DNA from: Leptolyngbya sp. PCC 7375
GTDB taxonomy: Bacteria > Cyanobacteriota > Cyanobacteriia > Phormidesmidales > Phormidesmidaceae
Assembly: GCF_000316115.1 (NCBI RefSeq)
Contig: NZ_JH993795.1
Location: forward strand, 280,562-344,561
Length of the DNA: 64,000 nucleotides
Direction: 5' to 3'
In this document: positions 41,765 through 52,103 of the stretch, in pieces
How the letters are laid out: every line of letters begins with the position of its first letter
How positions within the stretch are numbered: the stretch's first letter is position 1
Position numbers and translations under genes: made by a program
The notes under the pieces: generated by a model
Told to the model about the DNA's origin: nothing
Database searches by the model: none
The model's input: only the letters and a program-made list of their open reading frames with translations

Positions 41765-42967
41765 CTATTGAAGAGCCCTGGGCGCGGAACACACTACTCG
41801 AAAACCGACATCGTTGCTGCGGAGGTCGGGATTGAAGTTGTAGCGGAGAGCGGAGCGGCAACCCCTCGGATAGGAGTTACAGGAGCCCCCGCGTAGGATG
41901 CGAGGATCGTCTTGATCCCTATCTTCCCAGGCGCTGCCGTTAGCGGGGGCTCTGTCATAACTTTTATGGTACTGATCCTGACACCATTCAAGAACATTAC
42001 CGTGCATGTCGCTAAGACCAAAGGCGTTGGCAATACCAAAGTGGTTTACTGGGGTGGTTTCTTGGCGATATTCACCTTCGGGACCGTCGTTATAGGTGTA
42101 GTTGCCATCGTAATTGGCAATCTCAGGGGTGAGGGTTTTACCGAAATAGAACGGAGTGGTGGTACCAGCGCGGCAGGCGTATTCCCATTCGGCTTCGGTA
42201 GGTAAGCGGTATGGCCGACCGGTGTGTTTGGCCAGGCGCTGACAGAACTCAACGGCATCGTACCAGCTGACGTTCTCGACCGGACGGTTCTGCCCCTGAA
42301 AGTCAGACGGAGCAGACTCCAGGGAACGCTCGACCTGGTCCATTGATACCACGGCTCGCCACTGGGCCTGGGTGATGGGATAACGGGCCATGAAGAATGG
42401 GGGAACGGTTACCGGATGCTGAGGACCTTCGCGGTCTTCGCGCTCGGGTTCGTCAGCTGGGGAGCCCATGAGAAAGGTGCCCGCAGGGATAAGCACCATA
42501 TGAAGGGGGAGGGCCTCGGGGAGTAGTTTTAATAATTGGGGTTCAATGTACCCACGACCGGTACGCTGGGTGCGGTACTGGGTAAGGGAAGGCTCTGCCG
42601 TTGAGATAGATACTTCTGAAGACTGTATATCTTGTGAAAACATGTCCTCATTAGAAGCTGAAGGACGCTGAGGACGAGCAAAAGCGGGATTTTGATATAC
42701 CTTTTCCCTGGAAGATTGAGGTGAAGATGATTGGCGTCGTCTAACTTCTACAATTTGCTGCTTTCGAACCGGACGAGTCGGTTTTTGAAGAGACCGTTTG
42801 GAGACTCCTACTGAGGCCGCACGTATCCGCTCCGCATCTGATTCAGTAATAGTGCTGCTATGACTTTTGACAGCAATTGCTAAACGGTCACAGATAGCCA
42901 GAATATCTTTGTTGTCGAGGTCGAGTTCCCTGGAAAGCTCATATATTCTGACTTTTCCGTTATTCAT
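41765..42967 (-). CDS. DGR target 1: IF2_N - FGE/C-type-lectin-fold variable protein
   Basis: A 400-residue protein. Residues 1-52 ([46 protein letters not shown]) match the IF-2 N-terminal domain. A basic linker follows, then an FGE/SUMF1 fold from about 148 ([45 protein letters not shown]). Codons 359-396 are variable repeat VR1 and end [13 protein letters not shown]. These folds serve as diversified ligand-binding domains in DGRs, not as sulfatase activators. It lies 1.3 kb downstream of TR on the same strand. One TR Trp codon has become Cys. Confidence 0.9.
   Translation of the reverse strand: MNNGKVRIYELSRELDLDNKDILAICDRLAIAVKSHSSTITESDAERIRAASVGVSKRSLQKPTRPVRKQQIVEVRRRQSSSPQSSREKVYQNPAFARPQRPSASNEDMFSQDIQSSEVSISTAEPSLTQYRTQRTGRGYIEPQLLKLLPEALPLHMVLIPAGTFLMGSPADEPEREDREGPQHPVTVPPFFMARYPITQAQWRAVVSMDQVERSLESAPSDFQGQNRPVENVSWYDAVEFCQRLAKHTGRPYRLPTEAEWEYACRAGTTTPFYFGKTLTPEIANYDGNYTYNDGPEGEYRQETTPVNHFGIANAFGLSDMHGNVLEWCQDQYHKSYDRAPANGSAWEDRDQDDPRILRGGSCNSYPRGCRSALRYNFNPDLRSNDVGFRVVCSAPRALQ
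41778..41891 (-). repeat. DGR variable repeat VR1
   Basis: 114 bp aligned without gaps to TR 43148-43261. I count 15 differences, of which 14 are at TR adenines; the exception is TGG to TGT. The 3' 29 bp (TTTTCGAGTAGTGTGTTC region and GCGCCCAG) is identical, as expected for the initiation site. A hairpin AGGGCT..AGCCCT follows directly. Confidence 0.9.
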
Positions 42968-43147
42968 GATTACTGGTTTCGGGCTAGGGCCAGCTAAGTT
43001 TTCGGTTTCCCTACCAAAGTAACTGACCCGGTTTGATTTTTGGATGACTCAATGGACATCGCTGGAATAGGCTCTGGACTCTCCTGAGGCACGCTCGACA
43101 GATTCCCACCTGACGATTCTGGCCAGCCTAATGGCAATAGAAGAGTG

Positions 43148-43261
43148 CTGGGCGCGGAACACACTACTCGAAAACCGATATTGTTGTTGCGGTTGTCGGG
43201 ATTGTTGTTGTTGCGGAGAGCGGAGCGGCAATTCCTTGGATTGTTGTTCCAGGAGCCCCCG
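43148..43261 (-). repeat. DGR template repeat (TR)
   Basis: On the minus strand this is an AAC/AAT-rich segment which would translate to [31 protein letters not shown]. Runs of AAC at the positions that vary in the VRs are the hallmark of a DGR template. It has no start codon or target protein around it. It is read opposite to avd and RT. The frame that covers it (about 42994-43437) is not a gene. Confidence 0.93.
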
Positions 43262-43295
43262 CTTCGCGGCCTACCCCAATGTAAGGATACAGGAG

Positions 43296-43372
43296 AAGGC
43301 GGAAGGTGGAAGGCGGAAGGCGGAAGGCGGAAGGCGGAAGGTGGAAGGTGGAAGGCGGAAGGCGGAAGGCGG
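43296..43372. repeat. Heptamer tandem repeat between TR and avd
   Basis: Eleven units of AAGGCGG/AAGGTGG (8 with C, 3 with T) without interruption. Short tandem heptamers are common in filamentous cyanobacteria. It separates the leftward TR from the rightward avd-RT genes and lies in the region where the promoters of both should be. Confidence 0.9.
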
Positions 43373-43429
43373 AAAGGGGGAAAGGGGGATAAACTCATCT
43401 TCCGTATTCTGACTCCTTCTATCCGAGCT

Positions 43430-43816
43430 ATGACCAACGAGCTACCGATTATTCAGAAAACTTACGACTTGATTAAGTGGTACATCCCTCTACTCAATAA
43501 ATTGCCTCGTGAGCAACGGTTTCAACTGGGTGATCGCATGGTCACGGGTCTCTATGACCTACTCGAAAACCTGGTCATCATTCGCTATCAACAGCATAAA
43601 CTTCCTCAGCTTCAGGCGGTGAATGGGAAGCTCGATATTCTTCGTTATCAAACCCGACTGTTATTAGATTTTGACCTGCTCTCTCACAAACGCTATCAGT
43701 ACGCTGGTCAGCTCATTAATGCCATCGGCATAGACCTGGGCGGATGGATTAAGCAGCAGAAAAGCAAATCAGACGGTGGACGGCCAAAGCCAAAACCACC
43801 CGTGGCCCAACCATGA
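43430..43816 (+). CDS. avd: DGR accessory variability determinant Avd
   Basis: A 128-residue protein, standard Avd length, with start at ATG 43430 ([37 protein letters not shown]) instead of the longer upstream frame through the heptamer repeats. Four predicted helices with the family pattern: [74 protein letters not shown]. The basic tail fits RNA binding. Avd forms a pentameric barrel that binds RT and TR RNA. It overlaps the RT start by 4 bp (ATGA). Confidence 0.9.
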   Translation: MTNELPIIQKTYDLIKWYIPLLNKLPREQRFQLGDRMVTGLYDLLENLVIIRYQQHKLPQLQAVNGKLDILRYQTRLLLDFDLLSHKRYQYAGQLINAIGIDLGGWIKQQKSKSDGGRPKPKPPVAQP

Positions 43817-44946
43817 AACGACATGGTAATCTCTGGCCCCAGGTGATCGCGTTTGAAAACCTGCTGATGGCATCACGGCAAGCCCAGAAGGGAAAGCGAT
43901 TTCGGCCCAACGTGCTGGAGTTTAATTACAGACTGGAGCTGGAGCTGCTGAGGCTACAGAATGAGCTGCAAAACCTCACCTACCGACCTGGAGGCTACCG
44001 CACCTTTCGCATCCGCGATCCAAAGCCTCGGATGATTTCGGCGGCTCCATATCGGGACCGGGTGGTACATCATGCATTGTGTAACGTGATTGTGCCGTTG
44101 CTAGACCGGACACTGATTGAGCATACCTATGCAAACCGGTCGGGCTATGGCACCCATCGAGCGCTGAAGCGGTTTACGGGGTGGGCGCGGCAGTACCGTT
44201 ACTGCTTGCAATGCGACATTTCTAGGTATTTTCCATCCATCGATCATGAAATCCTCAAAGCCTTACTGAGAGAGCATCTGAAGTGTTCAGAGACACTGTG
44301 GCTGATTGATACGATCATCGATGCCAGCAATGAACAGATACCGGTAATCGAGTATTTTTCAGGGGATGATCTGCTGACACCAGCCTTACGCCGACGGGGG
44401 CTACCGATTGGCAATCTAACCAGCCAGTTCTTTGCGAATTTGTATCTGAGTCCGTTTGACCATTTTGTAAAGCGACAGCTGAAGCTCAAGCACTACCTGC
44501 GCTACGTGGATGATTACGCCGCCTTCTCAGAGGATCGTCAAGAACTGGCGGACGCACGGCAGGCGATGGAAGAGTTTCTGGGGACGCTGCGGCTAAAGAT
44601 GCATCCGATTAAGAGTCAGCTGTTTGAGACGCGATACGGAGCTAACTTTGTCGGATTTCGGGTGCTGCCGGATCGGATACGGGTGCGGAATGATAATGTG
44701 CGGCGAGCCAGGCGACGGCTGAAGTTACTGCAGCGGCAGTATGCTGCTGGAGAGATTGACTTGGAGCCATTGGTACAGAGGCTACAGAGCTGGGAGGCCC
44801 ATTTGAAGCATGGGGATACTTATCGGCTGAGGCAACGGGTGTTTGAGCGGCATACGTTTGTGAGGGAGGAGGAGTCAGGAGTCAGGGAGCAGGAATCAGA
44901 AGGGGAGACCTCCTCTGGTCCCTCCTGGGAAGAGGGGAAGCTCTAA
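43813..44946 (+). CDS. DGR reverse transcriptase
   Basis: A 377-residue RT. Motifs: [29 protein letters not shown] (RT1-2, about 61-89), [11 protein letters not shown] (about 134-144, first Asp), [10 protein letters not shown] (about 196-205) with the SQ ending that marks DGR enzymes, YVDDYAAFS (231-239, catalytic YxDD) and [12 protein letters not shown]. It copies TR RNA with errors at adenines in complex with Avd. The C-terminal 25 residues ([15 protein letters not shown]..) come from a GAGTCAG-like repeat tract and are probably dispensable. IS256 lies 65 bp beyond. All catalytic residues are intact. Confidence 0.95.
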   Translation: MKRHGNLWPQVIAFENLLMASRQAQKGKRFRPNVLEFNYRLELELLRLQNELQNLTYRPGGYRTFRIRDPKPRMISAAPYRDRVVHHALCNVIVPLLDRTLIEHTYANRSGYGTHRALKRFTGWARQYRYCLQCDISRYFPSIDHEILKALLREHLKCSETLWLIDTIIDASNEQIPVIEYFSGDDLLTPALRRRGLPIGNLTSQFFANLYLSPFDHFVKRQLKLKHYLRYVDDYAAFSEDRQELADARQAMEEFLGTLRLKMHPIKSQLFETRYGANFVGFRVLPDRIRVRNDNVRRARRRLKLLQRQYAAGEIDLEPLVQRLQSWEAHLKHGDTYRLRQRVFERHTFVREEESGVREQESEGETSSGPSWEEGKL

Positions 44947-45009
44947 GGTACCCAGACAGAGCCTGAAGCACCATAGAGCAAGAGAAGCAAAGTGCAGAAG
45001 GAACTGTAC

Positions 45010-46315
45010 GGAATTTTGTGTAAGCGATCTATCATCCCAATACATCAGGAGATCGCCCCATGGCCCGCAAGAAAAAAGAACCCAATCGTGTCGATGAGCT
45101 TCTAGACGAACTGCTAGCAGACTGTGCCACGCCGGAGGACATCTTGGGTGAGTCCGGTCTGGCAAAACAGATCAAAAACGGTTGGTCGAACGTGCATTAG
45201 CCGGTGAACTCAACCACCATCTTCAATCAAGTCCAGACAATGAGCACCCTAAAAATAGTCGCAACGGCAGTTCAAAGAAAACGGTGCAATCGGAAGACGG
45301 AGAATTAGAACTGTCGATTCCTCGTGACCGAAACAGCAGCTTTGAGCCCATCCTGGTGCCAAAACACCAACGCCGCTTGGCCGGTCTCGATGAGAAAATA
45401 CTGGCATTGTATGCCCGAGGAATGAGCACTCGTGATATCAGTGCACAACTCAAAGAATTGTATGGTGGCGCAACGATTTCAGCATCGGTGATCAGCGAGG
45501 TCATCGATACCGTTAGCGAGGATGTCAAAGCCTGGCAGTCCCGCCCCCTTGACGAGATTTATCCAATTGTCTATCTCGATGCCCTGTATGTGAATATCAA
45601 GGTCTCAGGGCGCGTCAGCAAACGAGCAGTCTATGTCGTCCTTGGCATCGACCGAGAGGGCGAGAAACAGCTTCTCGGTCTGTGGATAGGGGAGGCCGAA
45701 ACCGAAGGTGCCAAATTCTGGTTGAAGGTGCTCACGGACCTGAAAAATAGAGGATTGAAGGATATTCTCATTGCCTGTTGCGACGGACTCAAAGGCTTTC
45801 CCCAAGCCATCGAAGCGGTTTATCCCCAGACACAAGTGCAATTATGCATTGTCCATCTGATGCGTAACTGCATGAAGTATGTCCCCTGGAAAGACCGAAA
45901 AGCTGTGGCCAAGGACCTCAAACCGATTTACCAAGCCCCCACCCTGGCTGAATCAGAAGCTGCTCTCGATGCCTTCAGCGAAAAATGGGATGAGGCCTAT
46001 CCAGCTATCAGCCAGATCTGGATCCGTCACTGGGAAAATGTCATTCCTATTTTCGATTACCCCATGGAAATTCGTCGAGTGATTTACACCACCAATGCTA
46101 TCGAATCCCTCAATCGCTCTTTGCGTAAGGTGATTAAGACCAAAGCGGTCTTCCCAGATGAAGCCGCTGTTTGTAGGCTCATGTATCTGGCAATGAATAA
46201 TATTGCGAAAAAATGGAACCGACCCATTAAAAATTGGCGAGCAGCCCTGTCGCATTTTGCTATCCTGTTTCCAGAACGCTTTTCCGCGTAAGACAAAAGC
46301 GCTTACACAAAAATC
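45010..46315 (+). mobile_element. IS256-family insertion sequence
   Basis: The ends carry an inverted AATTTTGTGTAAGCG (left, about 45012) and CGCTTACACAAAAAT (right, about 46299). Inserted between the RT gene and the degenerate FGE gene at 46338. Target duplication was not resolved. The transposase is frameshifted, so this copy may not move on its own. Confidence 0.8.
45060..46291 (+). pseudogene. IS256 (mutator) transposase, frameshifted
   Basis: ATG 45060 opens MARKKKEPNRVDELLDELLADCATPEDILGESGLAKQIKNG and then stops at 45198. Continuing in another frame from about 45174 gives KRLVERALAGELNHHL and the rest of the IS256 DDE transposase (DALYVNI first Asp, CCDGLKGFP second Asp, NAIESLNRSLR with the Glu) to 46291. 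One A is missing from an A5 run. The split can be repaired by one base. It could be a -1 frameshift site, but the bases do not form a canonical heptamer. Most likely inactive or poorly expressed. Confidence 0.75.
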
Positions 46316-46337
46316 AATACACTCTCGTGCAGAAATA

Positions 46338-47150
46338 TCAACTGACCTTGGGCGCTGAACATACAACTCGAAAACCGATACCGTTATTACGGGCATTACG
46401 ATTACTACTAGCCCGGTAAGCAGAACGACAATATCGAGGAGGATCAAACCAAGAACCACCACGCCGAATATGCTTGGCTTTTGCATACTTGGTTAACCAG
46501 GCACTGCCGTTTGTAGGAGCATCTTTATAGTTTTCGTGCCAGTGATCTTGGCACCACTCCCAGACATTTCCATGCATGTCTACTAGGCCAAAGGTATTGG
46601 TCCCTTCGAACTGATTCACAGGAGTCGTTTTTTTTCGATACTCTCCTTTGGCTCCCTCACCATAGATATCATCCCCACGATAATTGGCTAATTTTGCATC
46701 AATGGTTTCACCGAAATGAAATGGAGTGGTCGTTCCAGCTCGACAGGCATATTCCCACTCCGCTTCGGTCGGCAGACGGTATTGACGATTAGTATGAATC
46801 GTGAGCCTGTCGCAAAACTCGATAGCATCGTACCAAGACACCTGCTCGATAGGGTGTCGACCATCTTTAAACCTAGATGGATCGGATTGTAATTCTCGAC
46901 GTACTCGATTCATGGCCGCCACTGCCCGCCACTGGGCCTGAGTGACTGGGTACTTGGCCATAAAGAACCGGCCCAGGGTAACTTCATGCTGGGGACGTTC
47001 GTTGTCTTCACTATCAAGCTCCTCCTTCGGGGAGCCCATGGTAAAGCTGCCTGCGGGTATCTGCATCATCCGTAGGGGCCCAACATCTTTGCCGATGGGT
47101 TCATCGTAGTAGAGGTTTTCGACCTGGCGACGGGTGAGGATGAAGGGCAT
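46338..47150 (-). CDS. FGE-fold protein, former DGR target (decayed VR)
   Basis: A 270-residue protein: short N-terminus (MPFILTRRQVENLYYDEPIG) and FGE fold ([44 protein letters not shown]) ending [12 protein letters not shown]. The C-terminal segment (46348-46461) aligns with TR in protein but has many third-position differences outside adenines (e.g. GGTGGTTCTTGG against GGGGGCTCCTGG). So it has not been rewritten by this TR recently. Either a retired target or one of a different lost template. IS256 sits 23 bp downstream of its stop codon. Confidence 0.85.
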   Translation of the reverse strand: MPFILTRRQVENLYYDEPIGKDVGPLRMMQIPAGSFTMGSPKEELDSEDNERPQHEVTLGRFFMAKYPVTQAQWRAVAAMNRVRRELQSDPSRFKDGRHPIEQVSWYDAIEFCDRLTIHTNRQYRLPTEAEWEYACRAGTTTPFHFGETIDAKLANYRGDDIYGEGAKGEYRKKTTPVNQFEGTNTFGLVDMHGNVWEWCQDHWHENYKDAPTNGSAWLTKYAKAKHIRRGGSWFDPPRYCRSAYRASSNRNARNNGIGFRVVCSAPKVS

Positions 47151-47199
47151 AGGAGGGAAATTCTGTTTTCAAAGTGCAAGAGGGGAAAAGAGAAAAGGG

Positions 47200-50100
47200 C
47201 TAGGGGAGAATCCTGGGCGCGGAACACACTACTCGAAAACCGATAAGGTCGTTGCGGACGTCGGGATTGACGACGTTGCGGAGAGCGGAGCGGCAATACC
47301 ATGGATCGGAGTCCCAGGAGCCCCCGCGTTGGACGCGCCTAGTCTCCTCCTCCTCCCGATCTTCCCAAGCACTACCATCGGTTGGGGCACCTTCATAATT
47401 GCCATGCCATTGATCCTGGCACCATTCCCACACGTTGCCATGCATATCGCTGAGGCCAAAGGCATTGGCAAAGCTAAAGTGGTCCACTGGGGTGGTTTCC
47501 TGGCGGTCTTCGCCTTCTGGCCCGTCTGCATAGGCACTACCGTCGTAGTTCGCAACTTCGGTGGTAATCATGTCACCAAAATGAAAGGGTGTGGTGGTTC
47601 CGGCTCGACAGGCGTATTCCCACTCGGCTTCGGTGGGTAAACGATACTCACGACCTGTGTGGGCTGAGAGACGGGCACAGAACTCAATTGCGTCATGCCA
47701 AGAGACCTGCTCGACAGGGCGATTATCACCTTTGAAATTAGATGGTTTAGCCTCTAGTTCGCGATTTACCTGGGGTAGATCAGCAACGCCACGCCACTGG
47801 GCCTGGGTAATGGGGTAACGGCCCATGAAAAAGGGATTAACGGTGACTTCGTGTTGGGGAGATTCATCGCCGCGTTCGGGCTCGTCTTCAGGAGAGCCCA
47901 TGAGGAAAATACCACTGGGGATGGCAACCATTTCGAGGGGCAGTGCCTCGGTCAAGGATTCAGACAACTGCTCTATGTAGCGACGAGCTGTCTGTTGCTG
48001 ACGTTGGAGCTGCCACTGGTTATCCTCCTGAACAAGCGTGGCAATGGTAATGTCAAACGCCTCTAGCGCCTCTGCAGGCTGCGTAACATCTTCAGCCGTT
48101 AGGGTGAGTATAGTAAACTCCTCAGTTTTTAGCGGCGGTGGAAATGAGTTCAGTGGGGAGATATCATTTAGGTTCCAGAGTCGGACTGTTTTGTCATCAC
48201 TACCACTGACCAAGATGTTGCCATCAGGGCTATAGGCTACAGACAAGACAGAATCGGTATGGCCCTCTAGGATATGCAGCAGGATGCCATCGGCCACATT
48301 CCATATCCGCACGCTATTGTCGGCACTGCCGCTGGCCAGGGTGGTGCCATCAGGGCTATAGGCTACAGACAAGACAGAATCGGTATGGCCCTCTAGGATG
48401 CGCAGCAGGATGCCATCGGCCACATTCCATATCCGCACGCTATTGTCGGCACTGCCGCTGGCCAGGGTGGTGCCATCAGGGCTATAGGCTACAGACAAGA
48501 CAGAATCGGTGTAGCCCTCTAGGATGCGCAGCAGGGTGCCATCGGCCACATTCCATATCCGCACGCTATTGTCGGCACTGCCGCTGGCTAGGGTGGTGCC
48601 ATCAGGGCTATAGGCTACAGACAAGACAGAATCGGTATGGCCCTCTAGGATATGCAGCAGGATGCCATCGGCCACATTCCATATCCGCACGCTATTGTCG
48701 GCACTGCCGCTGGCCAGGGTGGTGCCATCGGGGCTATAGGCTACAGACAAGACAGAATCGGTATGGTCCTGAAAAGGCGCACCGATAGGAGCACCACTCA
48801 AATCCCAAAGGCGCACTGTGTTGTCATTACTACCGCTAACTATTCTCTGACCATCAGGGCTAATTGCAACAGCGCGAACCCTTTCAGAATGACCTAAAAA
48901 TGGGGGCAACTCAGTGTCATCAGCAACGCTAATATCAAGAAAGTCGAAAGCTTCTAACGGAGGGAAATTGATATACTCAGCGACTTGATAAGTGATTTTT
49001 TGGTGGGTGAAGTCAGAGAGCCAAGCGTTGAAAGAAAGTGGTTTCTGAGCCCGCTGGCGCAAACCCTCGACAAATTCTGAGTAACTTCCTAGTTGTTCCA
49101 AAATGTCAGCCGTCACGCGAGCAAAGGAACGTAATCCCTCAAGTTCTTCTTTAACTTCAACATTTGGATCGGTCAGGAAGGCTCGAAAGTCTTGGTTAGT
49201 AATCTTGTTCCACCGACGCTCTACTGCTGCAGATACCCGGTTGATGACATCGATCGTATCGACTTCTGGCAAGAAATCTAGCAACACTGATCGCACCATA
49301 GGCGCGAAATCGTACTGGACAAAGTCTTCTGGATTAAACTTTACCTTTGGTACATCATCGGCATCTGACAAAGGTAGCCCTTCCACTGATTCGATAGTAG
49401 CTTTTTGCAACGCTTCCACGGCTTTTTCTTGACCGGGTAAACGCTGCAACAACCCACTCAAGAACACTTCTGCTAGCGGAAAGGGTGATTGGGTACCGGT
49501 GAGCATTGAGTCTCGAATGAGCCTGACTACTGGCAATGTCAGTACAGGAGCTGCTGCCAACAGCATAATAAGCCGCCGGGCGGGGAGAGAGGCTAAGTCT
49601 AAAAAATCTTCGACCCGCTCTCTTGCTAGCTGCCTCAATTCCTCGTTTTTCGCTGCTTCAAATACCTTTTGGTCGTCTTCGTCATAGGTTTCGCCGGCAC
49701 GTTCCCGTGCAATCTCGTCATAGCTTTGAGAGCGCGGAACGTTCTCTAACTCATCTGCATAGGCCTGCTCTTGCGTTTGTTCTGCCCGGCTTAACTTAGC
49801 CAACTCAGTTTTCGATTTCGGCAACCTGGGTAGCAAAAAACCCGGCACAACTGCGCGGTGATCGCCTGCGATCATCCAGCTCCACTGCTGTAGATCATCC
49901 ACTTCGCTCGTAATCACAGGCACCGGTAGACGGTAGGCCATATCGTCCGGATCATCCCAATCTTGGATACGGATTTTGACCTGTTGGTTAGCTCCTCCTG
50001 GCACACTATTGCGGATGGCAATCCCTGCACCTTCACCCAGAGCAGTCCGTTCCCAAGTTGCGGGTGGCAACATTTGCCAAATTGCGACGGGCATCACGTT

Positions 50101-50943
50101 GCCCCAGTCATATAGAGCGGGTAAGAGTGTGCCATTCCACCAATACTCTCCCGCACAATCACTCAAAATAATGACAATCCGCCGCCCCTGCTGATCAATC
50201 AACTCACGAGGAAGATGACCTGGTCGCCCAGGTTTAGAAACCAACAGGACTTTGTCGTTAGCAGTCTTCGCTTCCGAGTTAATCACCAGGTCAAAGGCAC
50301 GGACATCTCGAAACGCACCATAGCGGCGGAGAATCCGCACCACATCTTTAACCAGTCGCTGCCAGATATGCATAGACGAGCCCCGATCCACCACCAGGAC
50401 GAGGTCAAACCAGGATTCTTGCTCTGCTTCCAGAATCGGTAACAGCAATTGAGTTCGGGCCACAAAATCGACGGTGGCTGGCTCATCTAAATGTTTCCCG
50501 AAGCCTACATCAATCTTTTGCAACAGGGGGCGCAGCGCGCGAATAATCGCCAACGAGTCGGTCAACATTTCTGGGTCGGCCAACCAAATTGGTAGTGCTT
50601 TGGGCGGCAAGACACCTGCCTGCGGCATGGGTGCAGCAATGTTAGCCTTAGCTGGCTCCTTAGGCTCTTTGGGTGGATCCGGTTCGGTTGGTTCCTTGGG
50701 CTCTTTGGATGGATCTGGTTCGGTTGGTTCCTTGGGCTCTTTGGATGGATCCGGTTCGGTTGGTTCCTTGGACTCTCTGGGAGTAACTGGCTCAACTGGT
50801 GTAACCGACTTATGCGATTGCACCTCTATCTGCATTGCTAGCCATAGGGTCTCAGCAATCTCAATGCTGGTGAAATCTTGCACTTCCGCCAGCGATTGAA
50901 TCAACGCGTCGGCCGCATTCAGGACTGCCTTGACCTCCGTCAT
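47200..50943 (-). CDS. DGR target 2: vWA - WD40 - FGE sensor of ternary system
   Basis: A 1247-residue protein. N-terminal helical domain (1-48), a linker of KEPTEPDP repeats (50-98), a vWA-like domain (about 178-345, [11 protein letters not shown] in MIDAS-like position), a helical region, WD40 repeats (about 680-935) and an FGE fold (about 1010-1247). VR3 covers codons 1206-1243. This is the vWA member of a vWA-MoxR-VMAP system; MoxR ends with TAATG where this gene starts, so they are translationally coupled. The WD40 units are nearly identical 126-bp repeats. The protein probably senses through the FGE/WD40 part and talks to MoxR. Confidence 0.9.
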   Translation of the reverse strand: MTEVKAVLNAADALIQSLAEVQDFTSIEIAETLWLAMQIEVQSHKSVTPVEPVTPRESKEPTEPDPSKEPKEPTEPDPSKEPKEPTEPDPPKEPKEPAKANIAAPMPQAGVLPPKALPIWLADPEMLTDSLAIIRALRPLLQKIDVGFGKHLDEPATVDFVARTQLLLPILEAEQESWFDLVLVVDRGSSMHIWQRLVKDVVRILRRYGAFRDVRAFDLVINSEAKTANDKVLLVSKPGRPGHLPRELIDQQGRRIVIILSDCAGEYWWNGTLLPALYDWGNVMPVAIWQMLPPATWERTALGEGAGIAIRNSVPGGANQQVKIRIQDWDDPDDMAYRLPVPVITSEVDDLQQWSWMIAGDHRAVVPGFLLPRLPKSKTELAKLSRAEQTQEQAYADELENVPRSQSYDEIARERAGETYDEDDQKVFEAAKNEELRQLARERVEDFLDLASLPARRLIMLLAAAPVLTLPVVRLIRDSMLTGTQSPFPLAEVFLSGLLQRLPGQEKAVEALQKATIESVEGLPLSDADDVPKVKFNPEDFVQYDFAPMVRSVLLDFLPEVDTIDVINRVSAAVERRWNKITNQDFRAFLTDPNVEVKEELEGLRSFARVTADILEQLGSYSEFVEGLRQRAQKPLSFNAWLSDFTHQKITYQVAEYINFPPLEAFDFLDISVADDTELPPFLGHSERVRAVAISPDGQRIVSGSNDNTVRLWDLSGAPIGAPFQDHTDSVLSVAYSPDGTTLASGSADNSVRIWNVADGILLHILEGHTDSVLSVAYSPDGTTLASGSADNSVRIWNVADGTLLRILEGYTDSVLSVAYSPDGTTLASGSADNSVRIWNVADGILLRILEGHTDSVLSVAYSPDGTTLASGSADNSVRIWNVADGILLHILEGHTDSVLSVAYSPDGNILVSGSDDKTVRLWNLNDISPLNSFPPPLKTEEFTILTLTAEDVTQPAEALEAFDITIATLVQEDNQWQLQRQQQTARRYIEQLSESLTEALPLEMVAIPSGIFLMGSPEDEPERGDESPQHEVTVNPFFMGRYPITQAQWRGVADLPQVNRELEAKPSNFKGDNRPVEQVSWHDAIEFCARLSAHTGREYRLPTEAEWEYACRAGTTTPFHFGDMITTEVANYDGSAYADGPEGEDRQETTPVDHFSFANAFGLSDMHGNVWEWCQDQWHGNYEGAPTDGSAWEDREEEETRRVQRGGSWDSDPWYCRSALRNVVNPDVRNDLIGFRVVCSAPRILP
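47213..47326 (-). repeat. DGR variable repeat VR3
   Basis: 114 bp aligned to TR; I count 15 differences, all at TR adenines. The last 30 bp are identical to TR. 4 kb from TR. Confidence 0.92.
48226..48790 (-). repeat. Near-identical 126-bp WD40 repeats
   Basis: Four to five units of [34 protein letters not shown] type differ by only a few bases (e.g. TATGCAG/TGCGCAG, TATGG/TGTAG). The lack of synonymous drift means recent expansion or conversion inside the gene. Confidence 0.85.
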
Positions 50944-52103
50944 TAACTTTCCTCACTGAGCCGACGGAATAACAGCCTTTTCAAGCGTTCCATTTCTTCC
51001 TCACTAGGCCTCTTTTCCCGCGTCATCAGATAAATCGCATTCAACAGCTGATCGGTCGCACGATCGGCCTTATTGTATGAGTCCAAAAACTGCGTGATCA
51101 ACTCTGTGACGTTCTCCTTCGTTTTAGTCCAGCCATTCTCGTCAGCAGCGTCCTTAAAATGGGACTCTACAATGGGAACTAACGACTCAGAGGTGGGGTT
51201 CGGCATTTTGACGCGCAAACACCGACGATAGAACGCGGGGGGAAAGTCACGTTCACCATTGCTGGTCATGATGACGATGGGAAATTCGCAGCACTGCACC
51301 AAGCCATTTTTAATGGGTACCACCTCTTTATCCGCTGTACGCACATCAACGGTAGGGTCTGCTTCTGTTTCTTTGCCACGTCTGCGTTTGCGTCGCACAA
51401 GCTCACGAATCTCAAATTCCCCTTCTTCGAAAAGGTTGAGTAGATCATTGGGTAAGTTCAGATCGCTTTTATCAATTTCATCAATCAGTAAAACGCGGGG
51501 TAATAACGAGGGTAAGAAGGCCGTCCCAACTGGACCAAGCTGAAGATAATCGCCCAGATCGCCCTCTTCTTTTTCGAGATGTGGTTCTGGTGGCTCAGGC
51601 TTATTGGGATCCCCCTTTGCTTGTGGGTGACGAGTTCTATCAAGTTGAGCATCCTGCAACCGGGCGATCGCGTCGTAGCTGTAAAGCGCTTCCCTCAGGC
51701 TAGATCGGGCAGTAATCGGCCACTTCAAGACTGGTCCCAATTGCAACTCATGGGCGATTGCATAGGCTAGTGAGGTTTTGCCAGATCCTGGTGTCCCGGT
51801 CACCAGCAACGGTCGGCGCAGATGGATTGCCGCATTGACCGCATCTGCAACATCGGAGTGTCCATTTTTATCTTTCGGGATTTGAAAGCTTTGTCCCCGT
51901 TCGCGCGATCGTTCATTAGCCGGAGCCTGCGCTAACTCGCGTAGCTTTTTCCAATACTGCACATCTTGGGAACGATTTACATGATTTGGCGGTAGAAAGC
52001 ATCGCCAGGGTGGTCGTGCAGGCAAGTTAGGCGATTCCGCTTCAGTATAGAGGAGCTCAAAAGATTGGCGCGTATCGTCACGTCTAAAGTATCTCCAGGC
52101 CAT
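50943..52103 (-). CDS. MoxR-type AAA+ ATPase of the ternary system
   Basis: A 386-residue AAA+ protein. Walker A GTPGSGKT at 103-110, Walker B VLLIDEID at 204-211, [19 protein letters not shown] as sensor 1/arginine finger region. The N-terminal part ([19 protein letters not shown]) is specific to the conflict-system branch. TAATG overlaps join it to VMAP before and vWA after. MoxR ATPases remodel vWA partners. In the ternary systems the ATPase sits between sensor and effector. All motifs are intact. Confidence 0.92.
   Translation of the reverse strand: MAWRYFRRDDTRQSFELLYTEAESPNLPARPPWRCFLPPNHVNRSQDVQYWKKLRELAQAPANERSRERGQSFQIPKDKNGHSDVADAVNAAIHLRRPLLVTGTPGSGKTSLAYAIAHELQLGPVLKWPITARSSLREALYSYDAIARLQDAQLDRTRHPQAKGDPNKPEPPEPHLEKEEGDLGDYLQLGPVGTAFLPSLLPRVLLIDEIDKSDLNLPNDLLNLFEEGEFEIRELVRRKRRRGKETEADPTVDVRTADKEVVPIKNGLVQCCEFPIVIMTSNGERDFPPAFYRRCLRVKMPNPTSESLVPIVESHFKDAADENGWTKTKENVTELITQFLDSYNKADRATDQLLNAIYLMTREKRPSEEEMERLKRLLFRRLSEES

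Noticed and set aside
43296..43372. CRISPR-like or minisatellite coding repeat
   Set aside because: Simple 7-bp tandem repeats without spacers; the frame through them upstream of avd starts long before a sensible Avd start.
42994..43437. 147-residue minus-strand frame over the TR
   Set aside because: It contains the TR and the heptamer repeats, lacks a family match outside the TR translation and has no credible start; it is template DNA, not a gene.
45182..46291. IS256 transposase as a complete gene with TTG start
   Set aside because: The N-terminal 40 residues of the family are present just upstream in a different frame, so the gene is frameshifted and not a short complete one.
48226..48790. 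Regular repeats that could suggest a CRISPR array
   Set aside because: They are in-frame 126-bp WD40 units inside a large gene, without spacers.
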